Shown here: piece by piece, positions 10,846 to 18,500 of the stretch
How the letters are laid out: every line of letters starts with the position of its first letter
How positions within the stretch are numbered: position 1 is the stretch's first letter
Source of the DNA: DATKZH01 sp035528065
GTDB taxonomy: Bacteria > Planctomycetota > Planctomycetia > Pirellulales > Thermoguttaceae
Assembly: GCA_035528065.1 (NCBI GenBank)
Contig: DATKZH010000202.1
Location: 1 to 35,458 of the forward strand
Direction of reading: 5' to 3'
DNA: 35,458 nucleotides
The notes under the pieces: model-generated
Databases searched by the model: none
Told to the model about the DNA's origin: nothing
What the model saw: the letters and a program-made list of their open reading frames with translations, nothing else
Made by a program: the position numbers and the translations under genes

Positions 10846-12165
10846 ATGGCTGACACGGATCTTGCACAACGCGTATATCGGGAGTTCAGTCCGGAGCCTT
10901 TGCGGCCGGAACGACAGGCGGATCTGTACGTCGATCTCGACGAAGTCCGGGGCAATATGGACACGGTCTCCCGCCTGGAAAAGACCATTCGACTCGCCGA
11001 AGGCAAGCCAACCTGCCAGGTCCTTGCCGGCCACAAGGGAAGCGGGAAATCTACCGAGCTGCTTCGCTTGCAGAAGCAAATCGAGTCGCGCGGAAGCTCG
11101 TTTTTTGTGGTATACGTGCAGGCGGACGACGACATCGACCGGAATGACGTCGATTTTCCGGACGTGCTCATCGCCATCGTCCGACAGATAGCCGCCCAAC
11201 TTAAGGAGCGTGCTGGAATCACCTTGAAACCAGGCTTCTTCAAGAGTCGCCTGGAGCGACTGAAGTCCATTCTCACGTCGGAGATCGACTTCGAATCCTT
11301 CGAGCTCGATGTTGGCTTGATGAAGCTGGGCGGTGCGATGAAGGGTAGTCCCGATGCGCGCAGGGAAATCCGCAAGATCCTCGAACCTGACACCGACAAC
11401 CTGCTGTACGCGGCCAACGAAGTGATCGGCCAGGGCGTGGCCGAGTTGGTCAAGCAACGGAAGGCGGGCTTGGTCGTCGTGATGGACGACCTGGACAAGA
11501 TGATCGTCCGCGAGCGCGAGGGCACGCGTTCGACGACCGACGAATACCTGTTCGTGAACCGCGCCGCCCAGTTGACCGCGTTCCAGTGCCACGTCATCTA
11601 CACGATCCCGCTTTCGTTGGCTTACTCGCACCACAGCCCGACGATCGCGGCGGCCTACGGCGGAGAGCAAGTGCCCGTCGTGCCCATGACCCGGGTCGCG
11701 GGCCGGCCGCCGAAGGCCGGTCGCAACGAGCCGGGCGTCCGGAAGTTTCGGGAGATCATCGAGCGGCGACTCAAGGCCGCGGACGCAAGAGAATCCGATG
11801 TATTCGCCAGCGACGATGTTCGCGACGAGCTGATCGCCCTCAGCGGCGGGCAGCCGACCGAACTGATGACGCTCGTTCGCGACGCCATCATCACACACGA
11901 TCTTCCGATTGACGAGAAGTCACTCGATAGGGCGAGAATCGACGGCCGCCGCGGCTACGCCCGGTTCTTGCGGGCTGAGCATTGGCCGATCATCGAAGAG
12001 ATCCGCAAGACCGGCGACTACACGCGAACCAGCGAGAACGAGCCCACATTCCGTGAGCTGCTCCACAGCCGGGCGGTGCTTCAGTACGTCAACGATGAGG
12101 AATGGTATGGGCTGAACCCGATGGTCGCCGCCCTGCGACCTCCCGGTCAAGGGATCGTCACGTAA
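10846..12165 (+). CDS. AAA-type P-loop ATPase, first gene of a coupled pair with a TPR protein
   Basis: 439 residues. The N-terminal segment YREFSPEPLRPERQADLYVDLDEVRG leads into Walker A GHKGSGKS (62-69). VVYVQADDDIDRNDVDFPDVL follows and Walker B LVVVMDDLD lies at 209-217. A probable sensor strand (CHVIYTIPLSLAYS) and a helical C-terminus complete the domain, which resembles STAND/Orc-like AAA modules. There is no signal peptide or membrane segment. AGGAGG at 10831-10836, nine bases before ATG, is the strongest ribosome binding site in this part of the window. The stop overlaps the next start (TAATG), so translation of the TPR partner is coupled. From its context I infer a regulatory or conflict-system ATPase; no function is established. 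Confidence 0.82.
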   Translation: MADTDLAQRVYREFSPEPLRPERQADLYVDLDEVRGNMDTVSRLEKTIRLAEGKPTCQVLAGHKGSGKSTELLRLQKQIESRGSSFFVVYVQADDDIDRNDVDFPDVLIAIVRQIAAQLKERAGITLKPGFFKSRLERLKSILTSEIDFESFELDVGLMKLGGAMKGSPDARREIRKILEPDTDNLLYAANEVIGQGVAELVKQRKAGLVVVMDDLDKMIVREREGTRSTTDEYLFVNRAAQLTAFQCHVIYTIPLSLAYSHHSPTIAAAYGGEQVPVVPMTRVAGRPPKAGRNEPGVRKFREIIERRLKAADARESDVFASDDVRDELIALSGGQPTELMTLVRDAIITHDLPIDEKSLDRARIDGRRGYARFLRAEHWPIIEEIRKTGDYTRTSENEPTFRELLHSRAVLQYVNDEEWYGLNPMVAALRPPGQGIVT

Positions 12166-13934
12166 TGGCAGAATCCATTGCCCCCACAGCGGTTACGGCG
12201 CCCTACGGCGAGGCAGAGCGCCAGGCCGCGGAGTTGGCCGCGTTGCGGAGGATGCTCGAAGTGGCCCGAGGCTGCTTTTCGCTCAGCGTCGCGGTGTGCA
12301 ACAGCCCGGCGCTTCGAGACGACCTGATTGGGCGAGCACGTGAGTGGTTTCCCGACATTCGGGTGATCTCCCTGCCGGCAGGTATCGTCGACGTTTTCGG
12401 ATTCGTTGCCCCGAAAGGGGCCGATTCGGCGCCATCCGCGCTCTTCCTCACGAATCTCGAGGCGTCGATCCAGTCGGACCAGGAGCGCCACCCCGTGCTC
12501 CGCTCGCTCAATGCGTCCCGCGAACTCTGGCCGCGGAAGTTCCCCTGTCCGATCGTCTTCTGGCTACCCGAGTACGCCGCAGCGCTCCTATCCACCCAGG
12601 CGCGTGATTTCTGGCGCTACCGTAGCCACTCCTTCGAGTTCGTCTCCGAGCACGTCCGCGCGCTGGCCGATGCGGTAACACGGGTGTCGGGCGACCTGAC
12701 CGCCGCAGGGAACCTTACCAGAGAGGAGAAACGATTCCGCATTGCAGAACTGGAGGACCGAATCGCTGATGCCGGCGACCCGCCGAGTAGTGCGCTTGCG
12801 TCTCATTGTAGCACGTGGTTGACCGAACTGGGTTTTCTACATCGCTTCATCGGCGACCTGGACCGGGCCGAACAGATGTTCCGCAAAGCGATGGAAATCG
12901 ACGAGAAGCTCGGGCGCATGGAGGGCGTGGCCACCCAGAGCGGGAACCTGGGGCTCATCTACCAGACCCGAGGCGACCTGGACCGGGCCGAACAGATGCA
13001 CCGCAAAGCGCTGGAGATAGACGAAAAGATCGGCTGGATGGAGGGAATGGCCAGCGACTGTGGGAACCTGGGGATTATCTATCGGCAGCAAGGCGACCTG
13101 GATCGAGCCGAACAGATGCACCGCAAAGCGATGGAGATCAACGAGAAGCTCGGACGGATGGAAGGCGTGGCCATCGCGAGCGGAAACCTGGGGGTCATCT
13201 ACCAGATCCGAGGCGACCTGGACCGGGCCGAACAGATCCTGCGCAAAGCGCTGGAAATCGAAGAGCATCTTGGGAGGATGGCGGGCGTAGCCAGCGATTA
13301 CGGGAACCTGGGGCTCATCTACCAGACCCGAGGCGACCTGGACCGGGCCGAGCAGATGCACCGTAAAGCGCTGGAGATCAACGAGAAGCTCGGCTGCCTG
13401 GAAGGCGTGGCGCACGACTTGGGGAACCTGGGGGTCATCTACCAGACCCGAGGCGACCTGGACCGGGCCGAACAGATGTTCCGCAAAGCGCTGGAGATCA
13501 ACGACAAGCTCGGCCGGATGGAAGGCGTGGCCATCGCGAGCGGGAACCTGGGGGTCATCTACCAGATCCGAGGCGACCTGGACCGGGCCGAACAGATCCT
13601 GCGCAAAGCGCTGGAGATCAACGAGAAGCTCGGCCGCATGGAAGGCATGGCGGCGGACAGCGGGAACCTGGGGCTCATCTACCGGACCCGAGGCGACCTG
13701 GACCGGGCCGAACAGATGTTCCGCAAAGCGCTGGAGATCAACGACAAGCTCGGCCGGATGGAAGGCGTGGCCAACCAGAGCGGCAACCTTGGAAGCATGG
13801 CGGCCGACCGCGGTGACCTCGACGCCGCGCGCGAGCTTTGGACCCGGGCGCTCACGATTTTTCGTGAGATCGGCGCGGCGCACCGAGTGGAGCAGACCCA
13901 GCGCTTGCTCGACGGGCTCCCGGAACGGACCTAA
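12165..13934 (+). CDS. TPR protein with inactive P-loop-like N-domain and near-identical 40-residue repeats
   Basis: 589 residues from ATG 12165, which shares one base with the ATPase stop codon. Residues about 30-160 form a globular domain: FSLSVAVCNSPALRDDLIGR, then PIVFWLPEYAAALL and DFWRYRSHSFEF. It looks like a nucleotide-binding fold that lacks a GKS/T P-loop, similar to inactive STAND-like domains in TPR proteins. From residue 230 eight 40-residue TPR units (GDLDRAEQMHRKALEI...GNLGLIYQTR) run without interruption, followed by a degenerate ninth unit (GDLDAARELWTRALTIF) and a short tail. The units match at the DNA level, indicating recent duplication. The frame is open from 12102, but the overlap start is preferred. 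A role as sensor or scaffold for the upstream ATPase is inferred. Confidence 0.85.
   Translation: MAESIAPTAVTAPYGEAERQAAELAALRRMLEVARGCFSLSVAVCNSPALRDDLIGRAREWFPDIRVISLPAGIVDVFGFVAPKGADSAPSALFLTNLEASIQSDQERHPVLRSLNASRELWPRKFPCPIVFWLPEYAAALLSTQARDFWRYRSHSFEFVSEHVRALADAVTRVSGDLTAAGNLTREEKRFRIAELEDRIADAGDPPSSALASHCSTWLTELGFLHRFIGDLDRAEQMFRKAMEIDEKLGRMEGVATQSGNLGLIYQTRGDLDRAEQMHRKALEIDEKIGWMEGMASDCGNLGIIYRQQGDLDRAEQMHRKAMEINEKLGRMEGVAIASGNLGVIYQIRGDLDRAEQILRKALEIEEHLGRMAGVASDYGNLGLIYQTRGDLDRAEQMHRKALEINEKLGCLEGVAHDLGNLGVIYQTRGDLDRAEQMFRKALEINDKLGRMEGVAIASGNLGVIYQIRGDLDRAEQILRKALEINEKLGRMEGMAADSGNLGLIYRTRGDLDRAEQMFRKALEINDKLGRMEGVANQSGNLGSMAADRGDLDAARELWTRALTIFREIGAAHRVEQTQRLLDGLPERT
12852..13811 (+). 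repeat. Tandem array of eight 120-bp units within the TPR gene
   Basis: Units begin at 12852, 12972, 13092, 13212, 13332, 13452, 13572 and 13692, each opening with GGCGACCTGGA. There is also a longer period: the stretch from about 13161 to 13256 recurs 360 bp later with two mismatches, and units 6 and 8 are identical over their first 80 or so bases. Confidence 0.95.
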
Positions 13935-14000
13935 AGGGCTCGCCTGCCTGCCGCCCAAGTCGGCGAAAAAGCGCCAATCTGGCCCTCAAAAAAACCGCCC

Positions 14001-14029
14001 TTGACTCGATCCGGCAAATTCCATATTCT
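14001..14029 (+). promoter_or_regulatory. Strong sigma-70-type promoter before a gene-free stretch
   Basis: TTGACT at 14001-14006, a 17-bp spacer and TATTCT at 14024-14029. This is one of the two best sigma-70-like matches in the window. No protein gene follows; transcription would run into a stem-rich region ending in a strong terminator. Confidence 0.65.
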
Positions 14030-14035
14030 CGCCGC

Positions 14036-14324
14036 CCTTGAGGAAACAATTGGCCGCCCAGGGAAGGGCGGCATCGAGGAGCCGGGAGGTTTCTCGAACC
14101 TGAGGGTCTGCATTTGGGCGTGCCGTGGCACGTGCCTGCGACCCGCGAAGCGCCCTGCCCGAGGCACGGAGGTCTCCGGGCGCGCTTCGAGGTAAAACCT
14201 AGGGCGGTATCATCCCCCTGCGCAACCATGGCCCACGGCCCGGTTGCGAACCATCCAATCGCTCCCGGAAAAGTCAAGTGTCCTTTGCCCCCCTGGGACG
14301 CAGCCTTTCCGGGGGCTTTTTTTT
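14036..14324 (+). ncRNA. Candidate structured non-coding RNA of unknown class
   Basis: A region of about 290 nt between a good promoter and an intrinsic terminator, without a coding frame. Visible stems include GCCGCCCTT (14031-14039) with AAGGGCGGC (14064-14072), AGGTT/AACCT (14087-14101), CGTGCC/GGCACG pairings near 14117-14180, and CGCAACC (14221-14227) with GGTTGCG (14242-14248) enclosing GGCC/GGCC. A second AGGGCGG near 14204 could pair with the 5' end instead, making a rod of roughly 185 nt, the size of 6S RNA. I do not see diagnostic sequence of tmRNA, RNase P RNA or SRP RNA, and 6S identity is only a size and shape guess. Confidence 0.5.
14287..14324 (+). terminator. Intrinsic terminator of the candidate RNA
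   Basis: GCCCCC and GGGGGC arms with partial further pairing inside, followed by eight T residues (14317-14324). It is the clearest Rho-independent terminator in the window, and no protein gene ends directly before it on this strand. Confidence 0.8.
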
Positions 14325-14445
14325 GCGCGCCGCTGGTCGGCCGTCGAAGGGGCTTCGACCGGGCCGACGTGGAACAAGGGAAAACGGAGATGTGTAGGAA
14401 GGGAAGAAGGAAAAGGGGAAAGACTTGGAAGAAGACTTGAGACCT

Positions 14446-14554
14446 CGTTACGACGCTTCTGCGTCGTAACGCAGATGGGGACGTTTTACGTCCCGAAATG
14501 AGCGTGAGCCGTTGTATTCCAGGGAATTCCGCTCCGCCGACGTGAAACGTCCCC
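14446..14554. repeat. Paired palindromes downstream of glgC
   Basis: An 11-bp perfect stem, CGTTACGACGC (14446-14456) with its complement at 14461-14471 and a TTCT loop. It is followed by a longer inverted repeat, GGGGACGTTTTACGTC (14477-14492) against 14539-14554, matching at 15 of 16. Each long arm is itself palindromic (GACGT/ACGTC). The two-palindrome layout recalls the twin-hairpin elements, but without terminal repeats I can define. Confidence 0.6.
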
Positions 14555-14646
14555 GCGGTGCGTTTCCGGGCGGGAGCGTGGGGACGATGGTTTTTTGGGC
14601 CGGTTCGGCGTATGCGCACGGCCCGCTTCGGCCAGTGCGCACGGCC

Positions 14647-15930
14647 TCACACGCCGAGCGGCTGGTCGACTTTGGGTCGCCTTGCGTCCTTTAGGACTTG
14701 GCCCTCCGCGTACGACTGGGGGATGATGGTCACGCCGCGCTCGGTGACCGTGAAGCCGCGTGCGGCATCCAGCTCGTGGTCGTAGCCGACCTGCATTCCC
14801 GCGGGAATGGCCACGCCCTTGTCGATGATCGCCCGGCGTACCTTGGCCCGGCGGCCGACGTCCACGCCGGCGAACAGGATCGACTCGTCGACCTCGCCGA
14901 AGCTGTTGATCCGGGCCTTGGGCCCGAGAATCGAGTGACGGACCTCGCCGCCGGAGATAATCGAGCCGAGGCAGACGATGCTGTCCATGGCGTGGCCGCA
15001 CCGATGGGCGTCGGCGAAAACGAACTTCGGCGGCGGGTAGTTGGGCTGGTAGGTGCGAATGGGCCACTGTTCGTCGTACATGTTCAGTTGCGGGTCGACG
15101 GAGATCAGGTCCATGTTGGCGTCATAGTAGGCGTCCAACGTCCCCACGTCGCGCCAGTAGGCCACCTGCTTTCGGTTCTCGTCGATCTCATCCACGAACG
15201 GGTAGGCGAACACACGGGTGGTGTGGATGATCGAGGGGATCACGTCGCCGCCGAAGTCGTGGCGGCTTTGCCGCCGGGTGGCGTCGCGGCAGAGCTCGTC
15301 GAAGAGAAACCGGGCGGAGAAGATGTAGATCCCCATCGAGGCCAGGCAGAATCCATTATCGTCGGGGACGGGTTTCGGGTCGGGAGGCTTCTCCTGGAAT
15401 CCGATCACGCGGCCGTCGCCGTCGACCTCCATCACGCCGAAGCGGTTGCGGGCCTCGTCGCGGCCGACGGGGAGCACGCCGATCGTCAAATCGGCATGGT
15501 TGGCGACGTGGAAGTCGACCATCTTCCCGTAGTTCATCTTGTAGATGTGGTCGCCGGCCAGGACGAGCACGTACTTGGGTTGCTCCTTCTCGATGGTGTA
15601 AATGTTTTGGTAGACCGCGTCGGCGGTTCCCTGGTACCAACTGGCGTCGATCCGCTGCTGAGGAGGGACGACGTCGACGAATTCCCCCAGCTCCCGGCAG
15701 AAATACTTCCCCCACCCCATGTTGATGTGCCGGTCGAGGCTCATCGCCTTGTACTGGGTGAGCACGAGGATCTTGCGCAGGCCGCTGTTGAGCGAGTTGG
15801 ACAGGGTGAAGTCGATGATGCGGTAAGCCCCGCCGAACGGCACCGCCGGCTTGGCCCGATCCCGGGTCAGCGGCTCCAGCCGTTCCCCCTTCCCGCCCGC
15901 CAGGACCACGGCGATGACGTCCTCTTTCAT
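14647..15930 (-). CDS. glgC: Glucose-1-phosphate adenylyltransferase (ADP-glucose pyrophosphorylase)
   Basis: 427 residues. It makes ADP-glucose from glucose-1-phosphate and ATP, the committed step of bacterial glycogen synthesis. The nucleotidyltransferase signature VVLAGGKGERLEPLT is at the N-terminus, with KPAVPFGGAYRIIDFTLSN next to it. YQGTADAVYQNI, VLAGDHIYKMNY and a C-terminal left-handed beta-helix with hexapeptide character (SIVCLGSIISGGEVRHSI, AIIDKGVAIPAGM) follow. ATG 15930 is chosen because AAGGGGACAGGAA precedes it and homology begins at once; the frame opens further upstream (15981) without a ribosome binding site. No other glycogen gene is adjacent. Confidence 0.96.
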   Translation of the reverse strand: MKEDVIAVVLAGGKGERLEPLTRDRAKPAVPFGGAYRIIDFTLSNSLNSGLRKILVLTQYKAMSLDRHINMGWGKYFCRELGEFVDVVPPQQRIDASWYQGTADAVYQNIYTIEKEQPKYVLVLAGDHIYKMNYGKMVDFHVANHADLTIGVLPVGRDEARNRFGVMEVDGDGRVIGFQEKPPDPKPVPDDNGFCLASMGIYIFSARFLFDELCRDATRRQSRHDFGGDVIPSIIHTTRVFAYPFVDEIDENRKQVAYWRDVGTLDAYYDANMDLISVDPQLNMYDEQWPIRTYQPNYPPPKFVFADAHRCGHAMDSIVCLGSIISGGEVRHSILGPKARINSFGEVDESILFAGVDVGRRAKVRRAIIDKGVAIPAGMQVGYDHELDAARGFTVTERGVTIIPQSYAEGQVLKDARRPKVDQPLGV

Positions 15931-16333
15931 TTCCTGTCCCCTTCTGCTCGCGCTCCGCGCCCGGATGAGATCCATCGCCACTCATTGTATCGCATCTTCG
16001 ACTTTCACCAAAGGGGACATCTTACCTGGTCGGGCATTCTCCAGCCCGTGTAGACGAATTGTCCCCATGCAGATTGTGTATATTCCCACCCGCCGTCGCC
16101 GAATTCGGGACGCATCCCTCGCGGAAATGCGACGCCCTCCGTGCCGGCAACGCTTCGAGCCGCCAAGCGCGAAAAGCCCCCACAGGAGAATCCCGGTTGC
16201 CAATATCGCCCCCAGATACTCGTGGAAGAAGAGGAGGTTGGGTGGAATGCACAATTCTGGCGACGTGCGGCAAGAGCATGGAATCGGCGGCCGGGGGCAA
16301 ACAGGAAGAACTGGCGACTCTGAGGATCTCGCG
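15931..16333 (-). other. Intergenic stretch upstream of glgC, with candidate promoter
   Basis: About 400 bp between asnB and glgC, both on the minus strand. It carries a candidate glgC promoter. A minus-strand 90-codon ORF (15982-16254) has a hydrophobic run (LGAILATGILLWGLFAL), but its C-terminal half is low-complexity Arg-rich and non-protein-like, so I do not call it. Confidence 0.45.
15984..16011 (-). promoter_or_regulatory. Candidate glgC promoter
   Basis: On the minus strand: TTGGTG (complement of 16006-16011), 16-bp spacer, TACAAT (complement of 15984-15989). The same TACAAT with a 16-bp spacer occurs before sppA. Confidence 0.5.
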
Positions 16334-18250
16334 TCAATCCAGCCAGCTTCGCTGCCACAGCTCCAGCACCAGAAGCGCCCACAATCGGTAGCTGTGGTCG
16401 AACTTGCCCGAGGTGTGGTCCTCCAGCAGCCTGGTGGTCACCTCCGGGCGGAACAGCCCGCGCTCGTGAGTCCGCCGATCCAGGAGGATTTCCCGCGCAA
16501 AACCGGCCAGCGGCCCGCGGAACCAATGATCCAGCGGGACCCCAAAGCCCATCTTGGGCCGTCGCCGAATCGGCTTGGGGATCAAATCCGAGAACGTTTC
16601 CAGCAGGATCCGCTTCCCCCGCCCCCGAACAAACTTGTGGGCAAGCGGCATTCGCGCGGCCAGCTCCACCACCCGGTAGTCCAAAAACGGCTGCCGACAC
16701 TCCAGCCCGTGGGCCATCGAGGCGATGTCCACCTTGGTCATCAGGTCGCACGGCAGGTAGGTGACGAGGTCCGCCAGGCTGGCCGTCGTGACCGGATCGC
16801 GGTCGGCGCTTCGCGCCCTGGCCTGTGCGAGAAACCCGAGCGGATCGACGTCGGGCAGCGTGGCCAGGAACTCATCGGTATACAGCTCGGCGCGCCGGGC
16901 TTCGTTGAAAATCGCGATCCACTGCAAATACCGCCGCCCGGGGGCCTCGCTCAACACTTCCGTGAACCGCTTCAGCCGGCGGCGAAACGACTTCTGCCTC
17001 GGACTGGCCGGCAGACGCTGCCAGTACCGCCCGGCAATCGCGCCGCGGAGCCACGCCGGCAAACGGTCGAACCAGCTTGCCAGCCACACGGCCCGATAGC
17101 GCGGGTATCCGGCAAACAGCTCATCGCCCCCGTCGCCGCTCAGCGCCACCGTGACGTGCTTGCGCGTGAGCTCCGAGACGTACCAAGTGGGGATAGCTGA
17201 GCTGTCGGCAAACGGCTCGTCGTAGTGCCACACCAGCTTGGGAAGCACCTCGACCGCGTCCGGCTCGACGAGAAACTCCTCGTGCTCGGTGCCGAACCGC
17301 TCGGCCACCAGCCGGGCGTAGCGGGTCTCGTCGTACTCCTTGACCGGAAAACCGATCGAGAACGTCCGCACGCGGCTCTCCGCCGCTCGACACATCAGCC
17401 CGACCACGATCGTCGAATCGATCCCGCCGGAGAGGAATGCTCCCAGCGGCACGTCGCTTCGCAGCCGCAGCTCGACCGCCGACGTCAGAAGCTCCCGAAG
17501 CTGCTCGGCATGCTCGCCCGCCGGCCGATCCTCTTCGACGTTGAAGTCCGGCTGCCAGTAGGGGCGGACATCGAGCCGGCCGTCGCGATAAAGGCCGTAG
17601 TGCCCCGGCGGCAGCTTGGCGATCCCCCGGAAGATCGTCTGCGGGTGTGGGACGTACTGGTAGGTGAGATACGCGTCGAGCGCTTGCGGGCTCAGCTCGC
17701 GAGGCACGTCGCCGACCTCCAGCAGGCTCTTCAGCTCGCTGGCGAACAGCAGCCGGTCGGGCTCCAGCCGGTAGACCAGAGGCTTCTGTCCCAGCCGGTC
17801 CCGGGCCAAGAGCAGTTGGGCGTGGTTCGCGTCCCAGACGGCCAGGGCGAACATGCCGTTCAGATGGGCAAGGGCTCCCGGCCCTTCGTCCTCGTAGAGG
17901 TGGACGATCGTTTCCGTGTCGCTGTCGGTGCGGAAGCGGTGGCCGTTCCCTTCGAGCCGGCGCCTGAGATCGCGGTAGTTGTAGATCTCGCCGTTGAACA
18001 CGACCCAAACCGAGCCGTCCTCGTTCGACATCGGCTGGTGGCCCCCGGCCAGGTCGATGATCGACAGGCGCCGATGGCCCAAGGCCACGCCGGGCATCAT
18101 CCCCGAGCCGGGGCGGACCTGGAGCTCGCTCGTGTAGAGGCCCTCGTCGTCCGGGCCGCGATGGCGCAGCACCTCGACCATCCGCCGAAGCGTGGGCTCA
18201 TCGATCGCTCTCTCCGCAGCGGTCCAGACCGCGCCGGTGATGCCGCACAT
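16334..18250 (-). CDS. asnB: Asparagine synthase, glutamine-hydrolysing
   Basis: 638 residues, the usual length of long AsnB enzymes. The N-terminal class II glutamine amidotransferase domain begins with the catalytic Cys2 (MCGITGAVW) and contains RGPDDEG, HRRLSIIDL and FNGEIYNYRDLR. The synthetase domain has the PP-loop SGGIDS at 274-279 and SGDGGDELFAGYPRY. It converts aspartate, ATP and glutamine to asparagine; in some bacteria such proteins instead amidate cell-wall or surface-polysaccharide precursors, which cannot be excluded. The start is fixed by the required Cys2. The upstream boundary touches a hairpin element (18276-18401). Confidence 0.94.
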   Translation of the reverse strand: MCGITGAVWTAAERAIDEPTLRRMVEVLRHRGPDDEGLYTSELQVRPGSGMMPGVALGHRRLSIIDLAGGHQPMSNEDGSVWVVFNGEIYNYRDLRRRLEGNGHRFRTDSDTETIVHLYEDEGPGALAHLNGMFALAVWDANHAQLLLARDRLGQKPLVYRLEPDRLLFASELKSLLEVGDVPRELSPQALDAYLTYQYVPHPQTIFRGIAKLPPGHYGLYRDGRLDVRPYWQPDFNVEEDRPAGEHAEQLRELLTSAVELRLRSDVPLGAFLSGGIDSTIVVGLMCRAAESRVRTFSIGFPVKEYDETRYARLVAERFGTEHEEFLVEPDAVEVLPKLVWHYDEPFADSSAIPTWYVSELTRKHVTVALSGDGGDELFAGYPRYRAVWLASWFDRLPAWLRGAIAGRYWQRLPASPRQKSFRRRLKRFTEVLSEAPGRRYLQWIAIFNEARRAELYTDEFLATLPDVDPLGFLAQARARSADRDPVTTASLADLVTYLPCDLMTKVDIASMAHGLECRQPFLDYRVVELAARMPLAHKFVRGRGKRILLETFSDLIPKPIRRRPKMGFGVPLDHWFRGPLAGFAREILLDRRTHERGLFRPEVTTRLLEDHTSGKFDHSYRLWALLVLELWQRSWLD

Positions 18251-18275
18251 AATGATATTCTAAATGGCATTTCGT

Positions 18276-18401
18276 GATTCTGGGAATTCTGCTGTGTGCC
18301 ACTGCTTCGCAGAAGCAGTGCCAGGAGTGCTTCTGGCCAGCAGTTCGATGCAACACTGCTTGCAAGCAAGCAGTGGCACACCGCTTACGACTCCCAGAAT
18401 C
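18276..18401. mobile_element. Twin-hairpin element D, unrelated stems but same architecture
   Basis: A 126-bp element with 10-bp ends GATTCTGGGA (18276-18285) and its complement (18392-18401). Inside, a 14-bp inverted repeat GTGTGCCACTGCTT (18294-18307) pairs with 18368-18381. There are two hairpins: CACTGCTT-cgcag-AAGCAGTG (18300-18320) and CACTGCTTGC-aa-GCAAGCAGTG (18354-18375). Like copies A to C it is two stem-loops enclosed by GTGCCAC/GTGGCAC, but the stem sequences differ. It ends 25 bp upstream of the asnB start. Confidence 0.75.
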
Positions 18402-18500
18402 GTGCAACTCTATTTGGGGTGAGCCGACGTGCCGTCGGCCGCCAAACGCAAGAATACTCAGACTCGGTGGCCGATAGGCCGAGCGACGCACAATGGGCCG

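Larger units (their letters stand above)
13935..14646. other. Gene-free stretch between the TPR gene and glgC
   Basis: About 710 bp without a credible protein gene. It holds a candidate non-coding RNA (promoter at 14001, terminator at 14287-14324), a purine-rich stretch (about 14370-14440) and a pair of palindromes (14446-14554). The part next to glgC repeats GGCCGTGCGCA-type sequence but has no clear terminator. Confidence 0.6.

Noticed and set aside
12852..13811. CRISPR-like array
   Set aside because: The repeats are contiguous 120-bp coding units in frame, without spacers.
12837..13958. A 373-codon minus-strand ORF with repeats opposite the TPR gene
   Set aside because: Its repeats are the complement of the 120-bp TPR units; no start signal or domain.
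14087..14101. AGGTTTCTCGAACCT as a tRNA T-arm
   Set aside because: No acceptor or anticodon stem of tRNA size surrounds it and the GTTCRANNC pattern is not met.
14036..14324. tmRNA, RNase P RNA or SRP RNA at the candidate RNA locus
   Set aside because: No tRNA-like 3' end, no GAGGAAAGTCC-type P4 sequence and no SRP loop sequence was found.
15982..16254. A 90-codon minus-strand ORF with a hydrophobic stretch upstream of glgC
   Set aside because: One possible transmembrane run, but the rest is Arg-rich and not protein-like, there is no ribosome binding site, and it overlaps the candidate glgC promoter.
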